Positions 50,741-61,500 of a stretch of DNA of 64,000 nucleotides are shown here, in pieces. Origin of the DNA: Allomuricauda sp. TY007 (lineage in GTDB: Bacteria; Bacteroidota; Bacteroidia; Flavobacteriales; Flavobacteriaceae); assembly GCF_010468565.1 (NCBI RefSeq), contig NZ_WUEG01000011.1, forward strand, positions 1 to 64,000, in the 5' to 3' direction. Under the pieces are notes generated by a model. The model ran no database searches. It was given only the letters and a program-made list of their open reading frames with translations, and was not told the DNA's origin. How positions within the stretch are numbered: the stretch's first letter is position 1; every line of letters starts with the position of its first letter. The position numbers were made by a program, and so were the translations under genes.

Positions 50741-51688
50741 CTAACTGAATTTCATGAAAGAATACCTTTCTTGAAGATACGTAATTTTTGTGCGGAGCGA
50801 TGTTTTAAACTTTTGATGTGCTTCGGAATCGGGATTGAACGGTCGGTGCATCAAGCCTTTTTGAACGGCATCCACCTTGTCCATAATAAGGTAAGTATTT
50901 TTAGCAATCCAAACGGATTTGAATTTTTGCCAAATATAATCTACCGCCAGTTCGTTGGGGTGCACCATATCCTTGTCATAAAAACGGTAGTCACGCAACT
51001 CGTCCATCATAATTTCATAGGATGGAAAGTAGGACACACTGTGTCCTTTTATTATTTGATGAAGGGCAGCAAACAGATGCGCCTTGCTCTGCTGGTTTTC
51101 CACAAAACCATCTTTTAAATGACGAACGGGAGAAATCGTGAAGATGATTTGTGCCTTTGGATTCACTTTTTGAATCATTCTCACCAAATTGTTGAGACTG
51201 GATTCGATTTCGGTTACGCTCAACAATTTTTTAGTGAATTGCTTCTGTGGAACCTTATGGCAATTGGCCACCGTTTTGCTTGATGAATTATGCTCGTATA
51301 CCCAAGCGGTTCCCAAGGTGATGATGATATGGGAGGAGGTTTCCAGACTTGTTTTGGTTTCCCTCAACCTTTGGTTGAGCAGATGCAATAGTTCCTCTGA
51401 AGATGTTGAACGCAAATCGGAATGGGCATCAAAACAACGCCAAATCCCGTCCTGTTCAAAGATTTCTTCTTGCTGATAGTTTTTCCCTGCGATGGCTCTT
51501 TGCACCAAATTTTCAATTGCCAATGGATGAAACAATATCCCAAAGGGATTTTGCAATTTTTGGAACTGAAAATAATCCAGCTTCGCGCCTATATTTTCCA
51601 CAAAACAAGACCCCAACAGCACCAACTTGCTTTGATAATCGATGGGATTATCATTGGGCGTTAAAGGTATCTTGGTTTGTAGTTCCAT
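50741..51688 (-). CDS. GSCFA-domain protein (SGNH-like)
   Basis: 315 residues. The family motif appears as LLGSCFVENIGAKL near residue 30; further markers are IITLGTAWVYEH, FTISPVRHLKDGFVENQQSK, and the catalytic-type YDKDMVHPNELAVDYIWQKF. GSCFA proteins are SGNH-hydrolase-like, probably acting on acyl or glycan substrates; no partner is known. It precedes the DUF4230 gene with zero spacing. Confidence 0.95.
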   Translation of the reverse strand: MELQTKIPLTPNDNPIDYQSKLVLLGSCFVENIGAKLDYFQFQKLQNPFGILFHPLAIENLVQRAIAGKNYQQEEIFEQDGIWRCFDAHSDLRSTSSEELLHLLNQRLRETKTSLETSSHIIITLGTAWVYEHNSSSKTVANCHKVPQKQFTKKLLSVTEIESSLNNLVRMIQKVNPKAQIIFTISPVRHLKDGFVENQQSKAHLFAALHQIIKGHSVSYFPSYEIMMDELRDYRFYDKDMVHPNELAVDYIWQKFKSVWIAKNTYLIMDKVDAVQKGLMHRPFNPDSEAHQKFKTSLRTKITYLQERYSFMKFS

Positions 51689-51698
51689 TATTTGGCAT

Positions 51699-52550
51699 TC
51701 ATTTTTTTCTAGACCTTGGACTTAACCTATGAAAGACTTGATAAGGATAAACAACATAATATACTTGATCTTCATTAATTGTATTTTGGTTGTTTTCCCA
51801 TGCTAATTGGATTGTTTTCTCAGCCTCCTCCTTTTTCCCAGAATTAAATTCTGATATGGCCTTGTAATAAAAAGCATCACCAAAATTTTTATAAACCTTT
51901 AAACTCATATCAAAATTTTCGATTGCCTTTTCGTAATTCTTGAGTTCATATTCAACTACTCCCATATAAAACCAATCCATATAATGGCATGCTTCCTCAG
52001 GAGGTTCGTTAGGGAAATCTTTGAATTGCTGCTCTTTACTTTTTAGGAGGTAATTTTTAGCATTCTCAAATTGGTTCAATTGCAAATAATCCAATGCTAT
52101 ATAAAAATTATACGTATGGTCCATCACGTACCCATCTCCAAACTTTTCCTTTGCCAGCTTTAGTTCATCTATTGACTCCTGGTACTCATTGGAGAAAAGA
52201 CATTTCATAAACCCACTGTAATCCAAATATCTTTTCGGGTCATACAAAACTGCTTTTTCCAAAAAGGGCTTTCCTAAAGAAAACTTACGTTCCTTATATA
52301 ATGGCATTGCTTTTTGCTGCCAGAAATAAGCTGAATCAGGTTTGATCATCAAAGCAGAATCCAAATAGCGCTGTCTATCCACAGAATATACTGGAACTTT
52401 ATTTGCCTTTTGCCAATAATCTACAATTTTAATTGAATCATCAACTGATAGTACTACCTTTTCAGAATCAAACGACCTTCCCTCTTCTGTTTTGCTCTCA
52501 TTTTCAGCACAAGCTTGAAAAATCAGAAATATATATAAGATTTTTTTCAT
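51699..52550 (-). CDS. Tetratricopeptide-repeat lipoprotein
   Basis: 283 residues from MKKILYIFLIFQAC, an SPII signal; an ORF start 12 nt upstream is not preferred. The body is mostly TPR helices, e.g. MIKPDSAYFWQQKAMPLYKE, DHTYNFYIALDYLQLNQFEN, MDWFYMGVVEYELKNYEKAI, and DAFYYKAISEFNSGKKEEAE. It probably acts as a protein-protein scaffold. It is 10 bp upstream of the GSCFA gene on the same strand, so may share its transcript. A+T-richer than neighbours. Confidence 0.88.
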   Translation of the reverse strand: MKKILYIFLIFQACAENESKTEEGRSFDSEKVVLSVDDSIKIVDYWQKANKVPVYSVDRQRYLDSALMIKPDSAYFWQQKAMPLYKERKFSLGKPFLEKAVLYDPKRYLDYSGFMKCLFSNEYQESIDELKLAKEKFGDGYVMDHTYNFYIALDYLQLNQFENAKNYLLKSKEQQFKDFPNEPPEEACHYMDWFYMGVVEYELKNYEKAIENFDMSLKVYKNFGDAFYYKAISEFNSGKKEEAEKTIQLAWENNQNTINEDQVYYVVYPYQVFHRLSPRSRKK

Positions 52551-52590
52551 ACATAATATCAAGAGAGGTTGGGTTAATAATATAATTTAA

Positions 52591-55203
52591 TTAAGAAACA
52601 TAAGCTTTTACCTTTTCCAACGCTTCGGCAATCCCAGCAGGGTTTTTACCCCCTGCGGTTGCAAAGAACGGTTGTCCACCGCCGCCACCTTGAATGTACT
52701 TGCCCAGTTCACGGACAATGGTTCCCGCATTCAGGTCCTTTTCTGCCACCAAATCCTTGGAAATGTAGCAGGACAATACCGCTTTTCCATCTTTTTCCGA
52801 AGCCAGTAACAGAAACAAGTTATTTGCCTGACCACCCATTTCAAAGGCCAAATCTTTGATGCCGCCTGCATCCAAATCCACTTTTTTAGCCAAGAATTGG
52901 ACTCCGTTCACTTCTTCCAATTCTGAAATCAGTTCATTTTTGAGGCCTTTGGCCTTATCCTTCAACAGTTGTTCCACTTGCTTTTTAAGGGCAAGGTTTT
53001 CCTCTTGTAGACTAGCAACGGATTTTACTGGGTCTTGGGAGTTTTTCAACATATCCTTGATCTCGAAAAGCATTCGGTTATTGTTGAAATAGAATTCTTT
53101 AACGGCATCGGAAGTGATGGCTTCGATTCTTCGAATTCCAGCCGCAACCGCTCCTTCCGAAACAATTTTAAAATGCCAGATATCGGCCGTGTTCTTCACA
53201 TGGGTGCCACCACAAAGTTCAATGGATTGCCCAAAACGGATGGTTCGTACCGTATCGCCATATTTTTCACCAAAAAGTGCCACCGCACCTTGTTCCATAG
53301 CTTCTTTCATGGGAATATTGCGGTTTTCTTCCAAAGGCAAGTGACCATCAATACGGGCATTGACAAAATTTTCGACTTTCCGTAGTTCTTCCACCGTCAA
53401 TTTTGAAAAGTGGGAGAAATCAAATCGTAAATATTTGGAATGCACGGCGGAACCTTTCTGTTCCACATGGGTTCCCAACACCTCGCGCAGGGCTTGGTGC
53501 AGCAAGTGCGTAGCGGTATGGTTGCAGGCCGTTCTCCAACGTTGCTTTTTGTCCACGATGGCTTTAAAAGTTCCCGAAACTTCTTTTGGCAACGACTTGG
53601 CAAAATGAACAATCTCGTTGTTCTCCCTTTTGGTATCCACAATATAGGTAACGTCGCCGTTGGGAGCTTCCAAATAGCCTTTATCACCGACCTGACCACC
53701 GCCTTCAGGATAAAATGGGGTCAGGTTGAACACCAATTGGTATTGGTCTCCCTCTTTTTTACTGGTCACTTTGCGATACTTTACCAGTTTCACATTGGCT
53801 TCGAGGCTATCGTAACCGATAAATTCTTGTTCAGCATCTGTCAATAAAACGTTCCAATCATCTTTGGAAACTTCTGAAGCTGCTCGGGAGCGGTCTTTTT
53901 GGGCTTTCAAGGCTTTTTCAAATCCTTCCGTGTCAAGTTGATACCCTTTCTCCTCCAAAATCAAAGCGGTCAAATCTATCGGAAAACCGAAAGTATCATA
54001 CAATTCAAAGGCCTTTGCACCTGCTATGGTTTTATCCTTGGAGGATTTTATTACGGAATCCAACAACACCAAACCTTGCTCCAAAGTGCTCAAAAATGAG
54101 CTTTCCTCTTCTTTGATCACATTTTCGATTAGTTGATATTGCTCCTTCAACTCCGGGAACGCTTTGCCCATTTGTTCGCCCAACACCTTCACCAATCTGT
54201 AGATGAATGGTTTGTTGGTGTCCAAAAAGGTGAATCCGTAACGAATGGCGCGACGTAAAATCCTTCGGATAACGTAACCTGCACCCGTGTTGCTCGGCAA
54301 TTGCCCATCGGCAATGGAAAATGCCACGGCGCGCACGTGATCGGAAATGACACGGATGGCAATATCGGTTTCTTCGTTAGCGCCATATTTTTTTCCTGTG
54401 ATGATCTCCACCTCACGAATCAACGGGGTAAAAACATCGGTATCGTAATTGGATTGCTTGCTTTGAAGCACCATGCAAAGACGTTCAAAACCCATTCCGG
54501 TATCAATATGCTTTTCGGGGAGCGGTTCCAAACTGCCATTGGCCTTACGGTTGAACTGCATAAAAACCAAGTTCCAAATTTCCACCACTTGCGGATGGTC
54601 TTGGTTCACCAAGGAAGCTCCATCAACTTTGGCCTTCTCTTCTTTGGAACGAATGTCCACATGGATTTCCGAACAAGGTCCGCAAGGACCCTGATCACCC
54701 ATCTCCCAGAAGTTGTCCTTCTTGTTCCCTTTAATGATTCGATCCTCAGGTACAATTGCCTTCCACAAATCATAAGCTTCTTGATCAAGCGGCAAATTAT
54801 CTTCTTCGCTTCCTTCAAAAACGGATACGTAAAGACTGCCCTTATCAATTTTATATACCTCCGTGAGCAATTCCCACGCCCACGCAATGGCTTCCTTTTT
54901 AAAATAATCCCCGATACTCCAGTTGCCCAACATCTCGAACATAGTATGGTGATAGGTATCTTTCCCCACCTCTTCGAGGTCGTTGTGCTTACCGCTCACT
55001 CGAAGACATTTTTGGGTATCGGTCAATCTTTTGCTCTTTGGAACGGAATTCCCCAAAAAGTACTCCTTAAACTGGTTCATACCGGCATTGGTGAACATCA
55101 AGGTAGGGTCGTCCTTCATTACCATGGGTGCGGATGGTACAATCTTGTGGTTCTTTTCTTTAAAAAAGTTTAAAAACTGGTTTCTAACTTCTTGGGATGT
55201 CAT
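52591..55203 (-). CDS. alaS: Alanine--tRNA ligase
   Basis: 870 residues, normal length. N-terminal class II core ([40 protein letters not shown]), the editing domain with [16 protein letters not shown] and the zinc-ligand CGGTHV, and the C-terminal DHHA1/C-Ala end with [15 protein letters not shown]. All zinc and catalytic residues are present. The ATG gives the normal N-terminus ([20 protein letters not shown]). Confidence 0.98.
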   Translation of the reverse strand: MTSQEVRNQFLNFFKEKNHKIVPSAPMVMKDDPTLMFTNAGMNQFKEYFLGNSVPKSKRLTDTQKCLRVSGKHNDLEEVGKDTYHHTMFEMLGNWSIGDYFKKEAIAWAWELLTEVYKIDKGSLYVSVFEGSEEDNLPLDQEAYDLWKAIVPEDRIIKGNKKDNFWEMGDQGPCGPCSEIHVDIRSKEEKAKVDGASLVNQDHPQVVEIWNLVFMQFNRKANGSLEPLPEKHIDTGMGFERLCMVLQSKQSNYDTDVFTPLIREVEIITGKKYGANEETDIAIRVISDHVRAVAFSIADGQLPSNTGAGYVIRRILRRAIRYGFTFLDTNKPFIYRLVKVLGEQMGKAFPELKEQYQLIENVIKEEESSFLSTLEQGLVLLDSVIKSSKDKTIAGAKAFELYDTFGFPIDLTALILEEKGYQLDTEGFEKALKAQKDRSRAASEVSKDDWNVLLTDAEQEFIGYDSLEANVKLVKYRKVTSKKEGDQYQLVFNLTPFYPEGGGQVGDKGYLEAPNGDVTYIVDTKRENNEIVHFAKSLPKEVSGTFKAIVDKKQRWRTACNHTATHLLHQALREVLGTHVEQKGSAVHSKYLRFDFSHFSKLTVEELRKVENFVNARIDGHLPLEENRNIPMKEAMEQGAVALFGEKYGDTVRTIRFGQSIELCGGTHVKNTADIWHFKIVSEGAVAAGIRRIEAITSDAVKEFYFNNNRMLFEIKDMLKNSQDPVKSVASLQEENLALKKQVEQLLKDKAKGLKNELISELEEVNGVQFLAKKVDLDAGGIKDLAFEMGGQANNLFLLLASEKDGKAVLSCYISKDLVAEKDLNAGTIVRELGKYIQGGGGGQPFFATAGGKNPAGIAEALEKVKAYVS

Positions 55204-55252
55204 TGAATTCCTAGGGTTTTCTTAAATTTAACACTTTAAGCAAAACAATTTT

Positions 55253-55260
55253 TATATTTG
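55253..55260 (+). promoter_or_regulatory. Probable -7 box of the M23 peptidase gene
   Basis: TATATTTG, an exact match to TAnnTTTG, 49 bp before the ATG at 55309; a weak TTTA at 55227-55230 could be the -33 box (spacing 22). The 105-bp gap separates the divergent alaS and M23 genes. Confidence 0.35.
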
Positions 55261-55308
55261 TTTGTTCTGTATTAAAATGAGTGAGCAAAAATAGGATAAA
55301 ATCCATTC

Positions 55309-56286
55309 ATGTCTAAAGTAAAGTACTATTACGATCCGGATACACTTTCGTATAGAAAGATCGAGCCGAAGAAATCCAAAAAGTACAGGAATATTTTCTT
55401 GTTCTTATTAGGCTCCGCACTGTTCGGCTTTCTTGGACTGATCATACTTCTGAACACCCGGTGGGTAAATACGCCCAAGGAACTTTCCTTGGAACGCGAA
55501 GTTCGAAATTATGAACTTCAGTTTGATATAATGAACAGGAAAATGGACCAAATGGAACAGGTTTTGGCCAATATTGAAGATCGGGACAACAACATCTACC
55601 GATTATATTTTGAAGCAAACCCGATACCCGAAGAACAGCGCAGAGCAGGTTTTGGGGGTGTCAATCGTTACAAAGACCTGGAGGGTTTCAACAATTCCGA
55701 GATTATTATCGATGCGGTAAAGCGATTGGACATCATCCAAAAACAAATGGTAATCCAATCCAAATCCTTGGATGAAATCGCCAAACTCGCGGAAGAAAAG
55801 GAAAAACTGTTGGCCGCCATTCCGGCCATTCAACCCGTTAGCAACGAAGACCTTACCCGTATGGCCTCTGGTTATGGTTGGCGGTCGGACCCCTTTACCA
55901 AAGCACGTAAAATGCATTGGGGCATGGACTTTACCGCTCCACGAGGCACTCCGATATATGCTTCAGGTGATGGAAAAGTGGTACGCGCCGACAATAGATC
56001 GTCCGGTTATGGAAAACATGTGCGAATCGACCATGGCTACGGTTACATCTCACTGTACGGACACATGAGCAAATACAATGTTACCGTAGGCCAAAAAGTA
56101 AAAAGAGGTGACCTTATCGGCTTTGTTGGTAGCACGGGACGTTCTCAGGCTCCCCATGTCCATTATGAAATATTCAAGGATGGGGAACGCATCAACCCTA
56201 TAAACTTCTACTACGGAAGTTTGTCCACAGAAGAATTTGAAAACATGCTCAAATTGGCCAACCAAGAGAACCAATCGCTGGATTAA
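55309..56286 (+). CDS. Membrane-anchored M23-family peptidase (LytM-like)
   Basis: 325 residues: a cytoplasmic start, one transmembrane helix (NIFLFLLGSALFGFLGLIIL), a coiled coil (about 65-160: EVRNYELQFDIMNRKMDQME, SKSLDEIAKLAEEKEKLLAA), and a C-terminal LytM/M23 domain with complete zinc site: HWGMDFTAPRGTPI (H and D) and PHVHYEIF (HxH). It would cut peptidoglycan cross-links, with the coiled coil regulating or localising it. The MerR gene starts directly after its stop. Confidence 0.95.
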   Translation: MSKVKYYYDPDTLSYRKIEPKKSKKYRNIFLFLLGSALFGFLGLIILLNTRWVNTPKELSLEREVRNYELQFDIMNRKMDQMEQVLANIEDRDNNIYRLYFEANPIPEEQRRAGFGGVNRYKDLEGFNNSEIIIDAVKRLDIIQKQMVIQSKSLDEIAKLAEEKEKLLAAIPAIQPVSNEDLTRMASGYGWRSDPFTKARKMHWGMDFTAPRGTPIYASGDGKVVRADNRSSGYGKHVRIDHGYGYISLYGHMSKYNVTVGQKVKRGDLIGFVGSTGRSQAPHVHYEIFKDGERINPINFYYGSLSTEEFENMLKLANQENQSLD

Positions 56287-56616
56287 ATGCACGTAGATCT
56301 TCCAGAAAAACGATATTATGGCATTGGCGAAGTGGCCAAGGCCTTTGGGGTAAATACATCCCTCATTCGTTTTTGGGAAAAAGAGTTTGATGTGCTCCAG
56401 CCAAAAAAAAATGCCAAGGGCAATCGTAAGTTTACACCGCAGGATATCCAAAACCTTCAGTTGATCTACCATTTGGTAAAAGAACGCGGGTTTACATTGG
56501 ATGGTGCCAAAGTCCATCTGAAAGAGGAAAAACAAAAGGCCCTTTCCAATTTTGAAGTGATTCAAAAACTGCAAAAAGTAAAAGCAGAACTACTGAAAAT
56601 AAAAGAACAACTATAA
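56287..56616 (+). CDS. MerR-family regulator
   Basis: 109 residues: an N-terminal MerR winged helix (KRYYGIGEVAKAFGVNTSLI, RFWEKEFDVLQPKKNAKGNR), then a short helical tail (QKALSNFEVIQKLQKVKAEL) and no effector domain. Such MerR proteins sit beside M23 and LemA genes in many Flavobacteriia. ATG follows the M23 stop with no gap, so it is co-transcribed with it. Confidence 0.94.
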   Translation: MHVDLPEKRYYGIGEVAKAFGVNTSLIRFWEKEFDVLQPKKNAKGNRKFTPQDIQNLQLIYHLVKERGFTLDGAKVHLKEEKQKALSNFEVIQKLQKVKAELLKIKEQL

Positions 56617-56635
56617 ACACTTTAACCAATAGAAA

Positions 56636-57235
56636 ATGAAAAAAGGTATCATAGCCATTATTGTCCTCGGGATTTTAGGGGTGATTGTTGTAGGATGGTA
56701 CGTAAGGACCAACAACAACCTTATCAACATGAAAGGACAGGCCACCAAACAATGGGCCAATGTGGAAAGTTCGTATCAACGCAGAAGTGATTTGATCGGA
56801 AACCTAGTAAAAACTGTTCAGGGGGCGGCCGATTTTGAACGGGAAACCCTAACGGAAGTTATAGAAGCTAGGGCAAAAGCCACCTCGACCAGTATTGACG
56901 CCAACAATATTACGCCCGAACAATTGGCAGAATTTCAACAGGCCCAAACAGGACTTTCCTCCGCCCTATCCCGTTTATTGGTTACCGTGGAGCGCTATCC
57001 CGATATAAAGGCCAATCAGAACTTTTTGGAGCTACAGTCCCAATTGGAAGGTACGGAGAATAGAATCAATGTAGAACGCAACCGTTTTAACGATCTGGCC
57101 GGGGAATACAACATTAAAATACAGCAAATCCCAACCAACATCGTGGCCAGCATTGCCAATTTCGACCCAATGGCTCTCTTCACATCCGATGCAGGTTCCG
57201 AAGATGTTCCCGAAGTGGATTTTGAATTCAATTAA
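56636..57235 (+). CDS. lemA: LemA-family membrane protein
   Basis: 199 residues, LemA family: N-terminal helix (IIAIIVLGILGVIVVGWYV) then NNLINMKGQATKQWANVESS, LIGNLVKTVQGAADFERETL, and DIKANQNFLELQSQLEGTEN. LemA is a helical inner-membrane protein whose role in envelope signalling is unclear. It is 19 bp after the MerR gene and 3 bp before a TPM gene; the three form a common LemA-TPM-TPM cluster. Confidence 0.96.
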   Translation: MKKGIIAIIVLGILGVIVVGWYVRTNNNLINMKGQATKQWANVESSYQRRSDLIGNLVKTVQGAADFERETLTEVIEARAKATSTSIDANNITPEQLAEFQQAQTGLSSALSRLLVTVERYPDIKANQNFLELQSQLEGTENRINVERNRFNDLAGEYNIKIQQIPTNIVASIANFDPMALFTSDAGSEDVPEVDFEFN

Positions 57236-57238
57236 ATT

Positions 57239-57676
57239 ATGTCGCACGTAGAAGAGTTTTTGACTGCCGAGGAAGAAAAGGAAATTGTTGATGCGATTGT
57301 TGAAGCCGAAAACCATACTTCTGGCGAAATACGAGTGCATATTGAAGCATCTTCAAAAATAGATCATTTTAGTAGGGCACAGCAGGTATTCCATTTTCTG
57401 AAAATGGACAACACCAAGGAGGGCAACGGGGTGCTGCTCTATGTTGCAGTGGATGATAGAAAATTTGTCATCTACGGCGGTGAGGGTATAGATAGGGCCG
57501 TTCCCAAAGGGTTTTGGGACACCACCAAAGATGTGATCGCTTCCCACTTTAAAAAAGGAAATTTTAAACAAGGTATCGTTGAAGGCATTCTTATGGCCGG
57601 CAAAGAACTACACGCCCATTTCCCATGGGACCAAGACGATACCAATGAACTGAACGATGCAATATCCAAAGGCTAG
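57239..57676 (+). CDS. TPM-domain protein (DUF477)
   Basis: 145 residues with no signal peptide. The TPM domain shows EIVDAIVEAENHTSGEIRVH, EGNGVLLYVAVDDRKFVIYG, and GIDRAVPKGFWDTTKDVIAS. Function unknown; forms part of the LemA-TPM cluster. Its end overlaps the next gene by 20 nt. Confidence 0.93.
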   Translation: MSHVEEFLTAEEEKEIVDAIVEAENHTSGEIRVHIEASSKIDHFSRAQQVFHFLKMDNTKEGNGVLLYVAVDDRKFVIYGGEGIDRAVPKGFWDTTKDVIASHFKKGNFKQGIVEGILMAGKELHAHFPWDQDDTNELNDAISKG

Positions 57677-58445
57677 TTTTTCACTCTTTTTTTTATGCGT
57701 CTCCCTAGCTTGGGGACAATTTTCCATACCCGAAAAACCACAGCAAGAAACGAGCGTTTACGATTATGTAAACTTGTTACCGCCTTCGCAGAGCAATGCA
57801 TTGGAACAAAAGCTTGTTCGGTATTCTGATAGCACGTCCACACAAATTGTAGTAGCTATAATTAGTTCCACTGAAGGTGAGGAAATCAATTTTTTGGGAG
57901 CACAATGGGGCCAAAAATGGGGCATTGGACAAGCGGACAAAGATAATGGCGTGCTTATACTCTTGGCCCGGGACGACCGCAGAATCGCTATCAACACGGG
58001 CTATGGCGTAGAGGGCAGGCTAACCGATTTAATGTCGAGGCGTATTATAGAAACGGTGATTATCCCAGAATTTAAAAAAGGGGATTACTACAGTGGTTTG
58101 GATAAAGGTTCCGACGCCATTTTTAAGGTATTGACAGGCGAGTTTAAAGAGGACCGCTCGTTTGGGAGCGGTAAAAAATTCCCTGTTGACGCCCTTTTTC
58201 CCATCATTATCTTTATTGTCATCATCATTATTTTATGGAGCCGTAAAAACAAAGGTGGTGGCGGACATGGAGGCCGTAGAGGACGTGGACTGGATATTTG
58301 GGACATGATCATATTGAGCAACATGGGACGTAGTTCTGGCTCCTCCGGCGGTTTTGGCAGCGGAAGCCTCGGTGGTGGAGGTGGATTCAGTGGTGGCTTC
58401 GGTGGCGGTGGTTTTGGAGGCGGTGGTGCTTCTGGGGGTTGGTAA
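57657..58445 (+). CDS. TPM-domain protein, YgcG-like, with glycine-rich tail
   Basis: 262 residues. Signal peptide (SFSLFFLCVSLAWGQ), TPM domain (about 35-160: VYDYVNLLPPSQSNALEQKL, NGVLILLARDDRRIAINTGY), a transmembrane helix (about 178-196: LFPIIIFIVIIIILW), then a Gly/Ser-rich tail (GGFGSGSLGGGGGFSGGFGG). The tail is a typical feature of YgcG-like proteins. Coupled to the previous TPM gene by overlap; last gene of the cluster. Confidence 0.95.
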   Translation: MQYPKASFSLFFLCVSLAWGQFSIPEKPQQETSVYDYVNLLPPSQSNALEQKLVRYSDSTSTQIVVAIISSTEGEEINFLGAQWGQKWGIGQADKDNGVLILLARDDRRIAINTGYGVEGRLTDLMSRRIIETVIIPEFKKGDYYSGLDKGSDAIFKVLTGEFKEDRSFGSGKKFPVDALFPIIIFIVIIIILWSRKNKGGGGHGGRRGRGLDIWDMIILSNMGRSSGSSGGFGSGSLGGGGGFSGGFGGGGFGGGGASGGW

Positions 58446-58544
58446 TCCACCTAAATCAACTATCCATCAAGTAATATGGTTCTGATACTCAATTTTAACT
58501 ATCTTGCTAATAGTTAAATTTTCAATTCAAAACATTCTTTTTAC

Positions 58545-61500
58545 ATGTCCCGGTCATTCATAGCATTTCTAATTTCCCTACTAATTCTTGTTGCATCCTG
58601 TAAAAAAAAGGATGGTACTTCCGAAACCGACAACCTATTCAAGTTCAAGGACTATATCAGTTATCACACCAATGGCAACCAAAGTATTTCCACACCGATT
58701 ACCATTGCATTGGTCCAACAATTGGAGCAGTTTGAACTGACTCAAGAGTTACCACTGGAATATTTGGACATTTCACCAAAGGTGGACGGGGCATTGGTCA
58801 TTGAAAACGGAAGGGAACTCACCTTTCAACCTTCAGAATATTTGGAGCCCAACACTGAATACACCATCAGTCTGAAGCTCAACAAACTCTTCGAGGATAT
58901 AAAAAGTGAGTTTAAGACGTACACTTTTAGTTTTAAGACCATTGCGCCAAATTTCAAAATCAATCTAGGAGATTTACAATCCTACAGCAAAGATTGGCAA
59001 TACCTCACGGGCACCTTGGATGCTTCGGATGTTTTGGAAGCATCCAAAATAGAAACGGTACTTTCCGTAAAGCAGGGAGATAAAACTATCCCCGTGAAAT
59101 GGGACAATACTTCGGACAATGCACAATACTTCAGCTTTAAAATTGATAGTATTTCCAGAAAAACAGATGATAGTGAGCTAACCATCAACTGGACCGGTGA
59201 TTCTTACCATATTGAGAACGAAGGCTCGGAAACTTACCCCATTCCAGGCAAGAACAAGTTTGTAATTGTTGATGCCAAAACAACATCCGCCCCAAATGCC
59301 GTACTTACCCTGAATTTTTCGGAGCCTTTAAAACAAGATCAAAACCTAAATGGTTTGGTCACCATTGAAAATGCGGAAAGCGTTCGATATGAAATCAACG
59401 GCAACGTTTTAAGCGTGTACCCGTCCAATCGCATTTTAGGTGAGGTGCGCATCAATGCCTTTCAAGGAATAAAAAGTGAATATGGTTTCACGTTGAAAAA
59501 TGACTTTTCCGAACTGGTCTCTTTTGAGCAGCTCAAACCGGCGGTTCGATTGATTTCCAAAGGAACCATTCTCCCCAATGCGTCATCCACGCCCATTTAT
59601 TTTGAAACCGTCAACCTTGCTGCCGTAGAAGTTCGTGTAATTCAAGTGTATCAGGACAATATGCTCCAGTATCTCCAAAACTATGATTTGACCGAAAGTT
59701 ACAGCCCCGATTTTAGACCCGTTGGACGCAGGGTAGCCTACAAAGTGATTCCGCTCTCAAAAGACGGCAACCAAAATTCCAGCTACTGGCAGGCCCACGG
59801 ACTCGATTTGTCAGAATTGATAAAAATAAATCCCGGTTCGTTGTATCGAGTGGAGTTCAGTTTTAAGAAAGAACATACCACTTACGATTGTGGGGATAAC
59901 GCTGAAACCGAAGAACCAACCACCGATTATGCTTTGGAGCAAAGCTCCGATGAAGCCTCCGAAGAAGAGCGCTATTGGAACAACGAAATCTATAATTACA
60001 GAAACTATGACTACAATTGGGAAGAACGGGACAACCCTTGCCACTCTGCATACTACAACTACGAAAGAATAGCAGCGACCAATTTATTGGGAAGCGATTT
60101 GGGTCTTATCGTTAAAAAAGGAAGCAACCGCTCCCATCATTTTGCGGTGACCAACTTGCTTACAACCCAACCCGTGGCAGGCGCGAAAATAAAACTCTAT
60201 AATTACCAACAACAACTTGTCGGCGAGACCACCACGGACGCCAAAGGATTATCGGTTTATGATAGCGACAAGGGCATTGCCTTTGCAGTGGCCGAGCACA
60301 GCAACAATTTTGCCTATGCAAAACTAGCGGATGGAAATGCATTGTCCCTGAGTAAATTTGATGTCTCCGGTGAGCAGCTCCAAAAAGGATTGCAAGGTTA
60401 TTTGTATACCGAAAGAGGAGTACACAGACCCGGCGATATCATTCATTTGACCTTTGTTTTGGATGACACTGCCAACCCCTTGCCTAAAGGGCACCCCGTG
60501 GCTTTGGAAGTCAGTGATGCACGTGGTAAACTGGTGCAACGTCATGTTTTAAAAGAAGGCAGTATTCCCGTTGCCGATGGTCTGTACGCCAAAAAGGAAA
60601 AGAACTTCTATTATTTCCCTATCCCAACAGATGCTGCGGCACCAACAGGAAATTGGTCGGCCAAAGTGATTGTGGGAGGGGCACAGTTCACTAAAACTTT
60701 AAAGGTAGCCACTGTAAAACCGAATCGATTAAAAGTGGATTTTACTTTTGATGATGAAGTACTGGAAGCCAATTCCATCAACAGGGGAAAAGCCGAAGTA
60801 AAATGGCTGCATGGCGCTCCAGCACGTAACTTAAAAATCGATATAAATGCTACGTTGAGCGAGACCTCCACAGCATTTCCTAAGTACAAAGGTTATGTTT
60901 TCCAAGACCCTGTACGCACCTTCAACCAAACTGAATTGCAATGGATATCATCAAACTTGGATGCTAATGGAGTACTCGACATCAACAAAAAAATCGACGT
61001 GAACGGCAACGCACCGGGAATGCTGCAAGCAATTTTTACAACAAAAGTGTTTGAAGGAGGCGGCGACTTTTCAATAGATGTATTCTCCAAAAATTTGGCC
61101 CCATTTTCCAACTTTGTCGGCCTTCGTTCACCGGAAGCTAAACAGTACGGTTCTTTCTTAACGGATGACAACAATACGTTTGATGTGGTTACCGTGGATG
61201 CACAAGGAAATCCATCGGGCAACCGAAAATTAAAAGTGCAAGTGTTCAAAATTGAATGGCGCTGGTGGTGGAACCGTGGTTACGATAACTTATCACGATA
61301 TGAAAATGCCACCGTGCACCGACCGTTCAAAGAAATGAATGTAACTACGGGAAGCGAGGGCAAGGCCAATTTCAACATCAATGTTCCCGATGAGCAAGGC
61401 GGACGTTACCTCATCCGTGTGATTGATGAAGTTTCGGGTCACGCAACAGGTCGTACCGCCTATTTTTATCGCAATTGGTGGAGAAGGCCCGCATCCGAGG

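Noticed and set aside
54301..55173. 290-codon open frame on the plus strand
   Set aside because: It lies fully antisense to alaS, whose protein is complete and conserved. The antisense protein has no recognisable domain.
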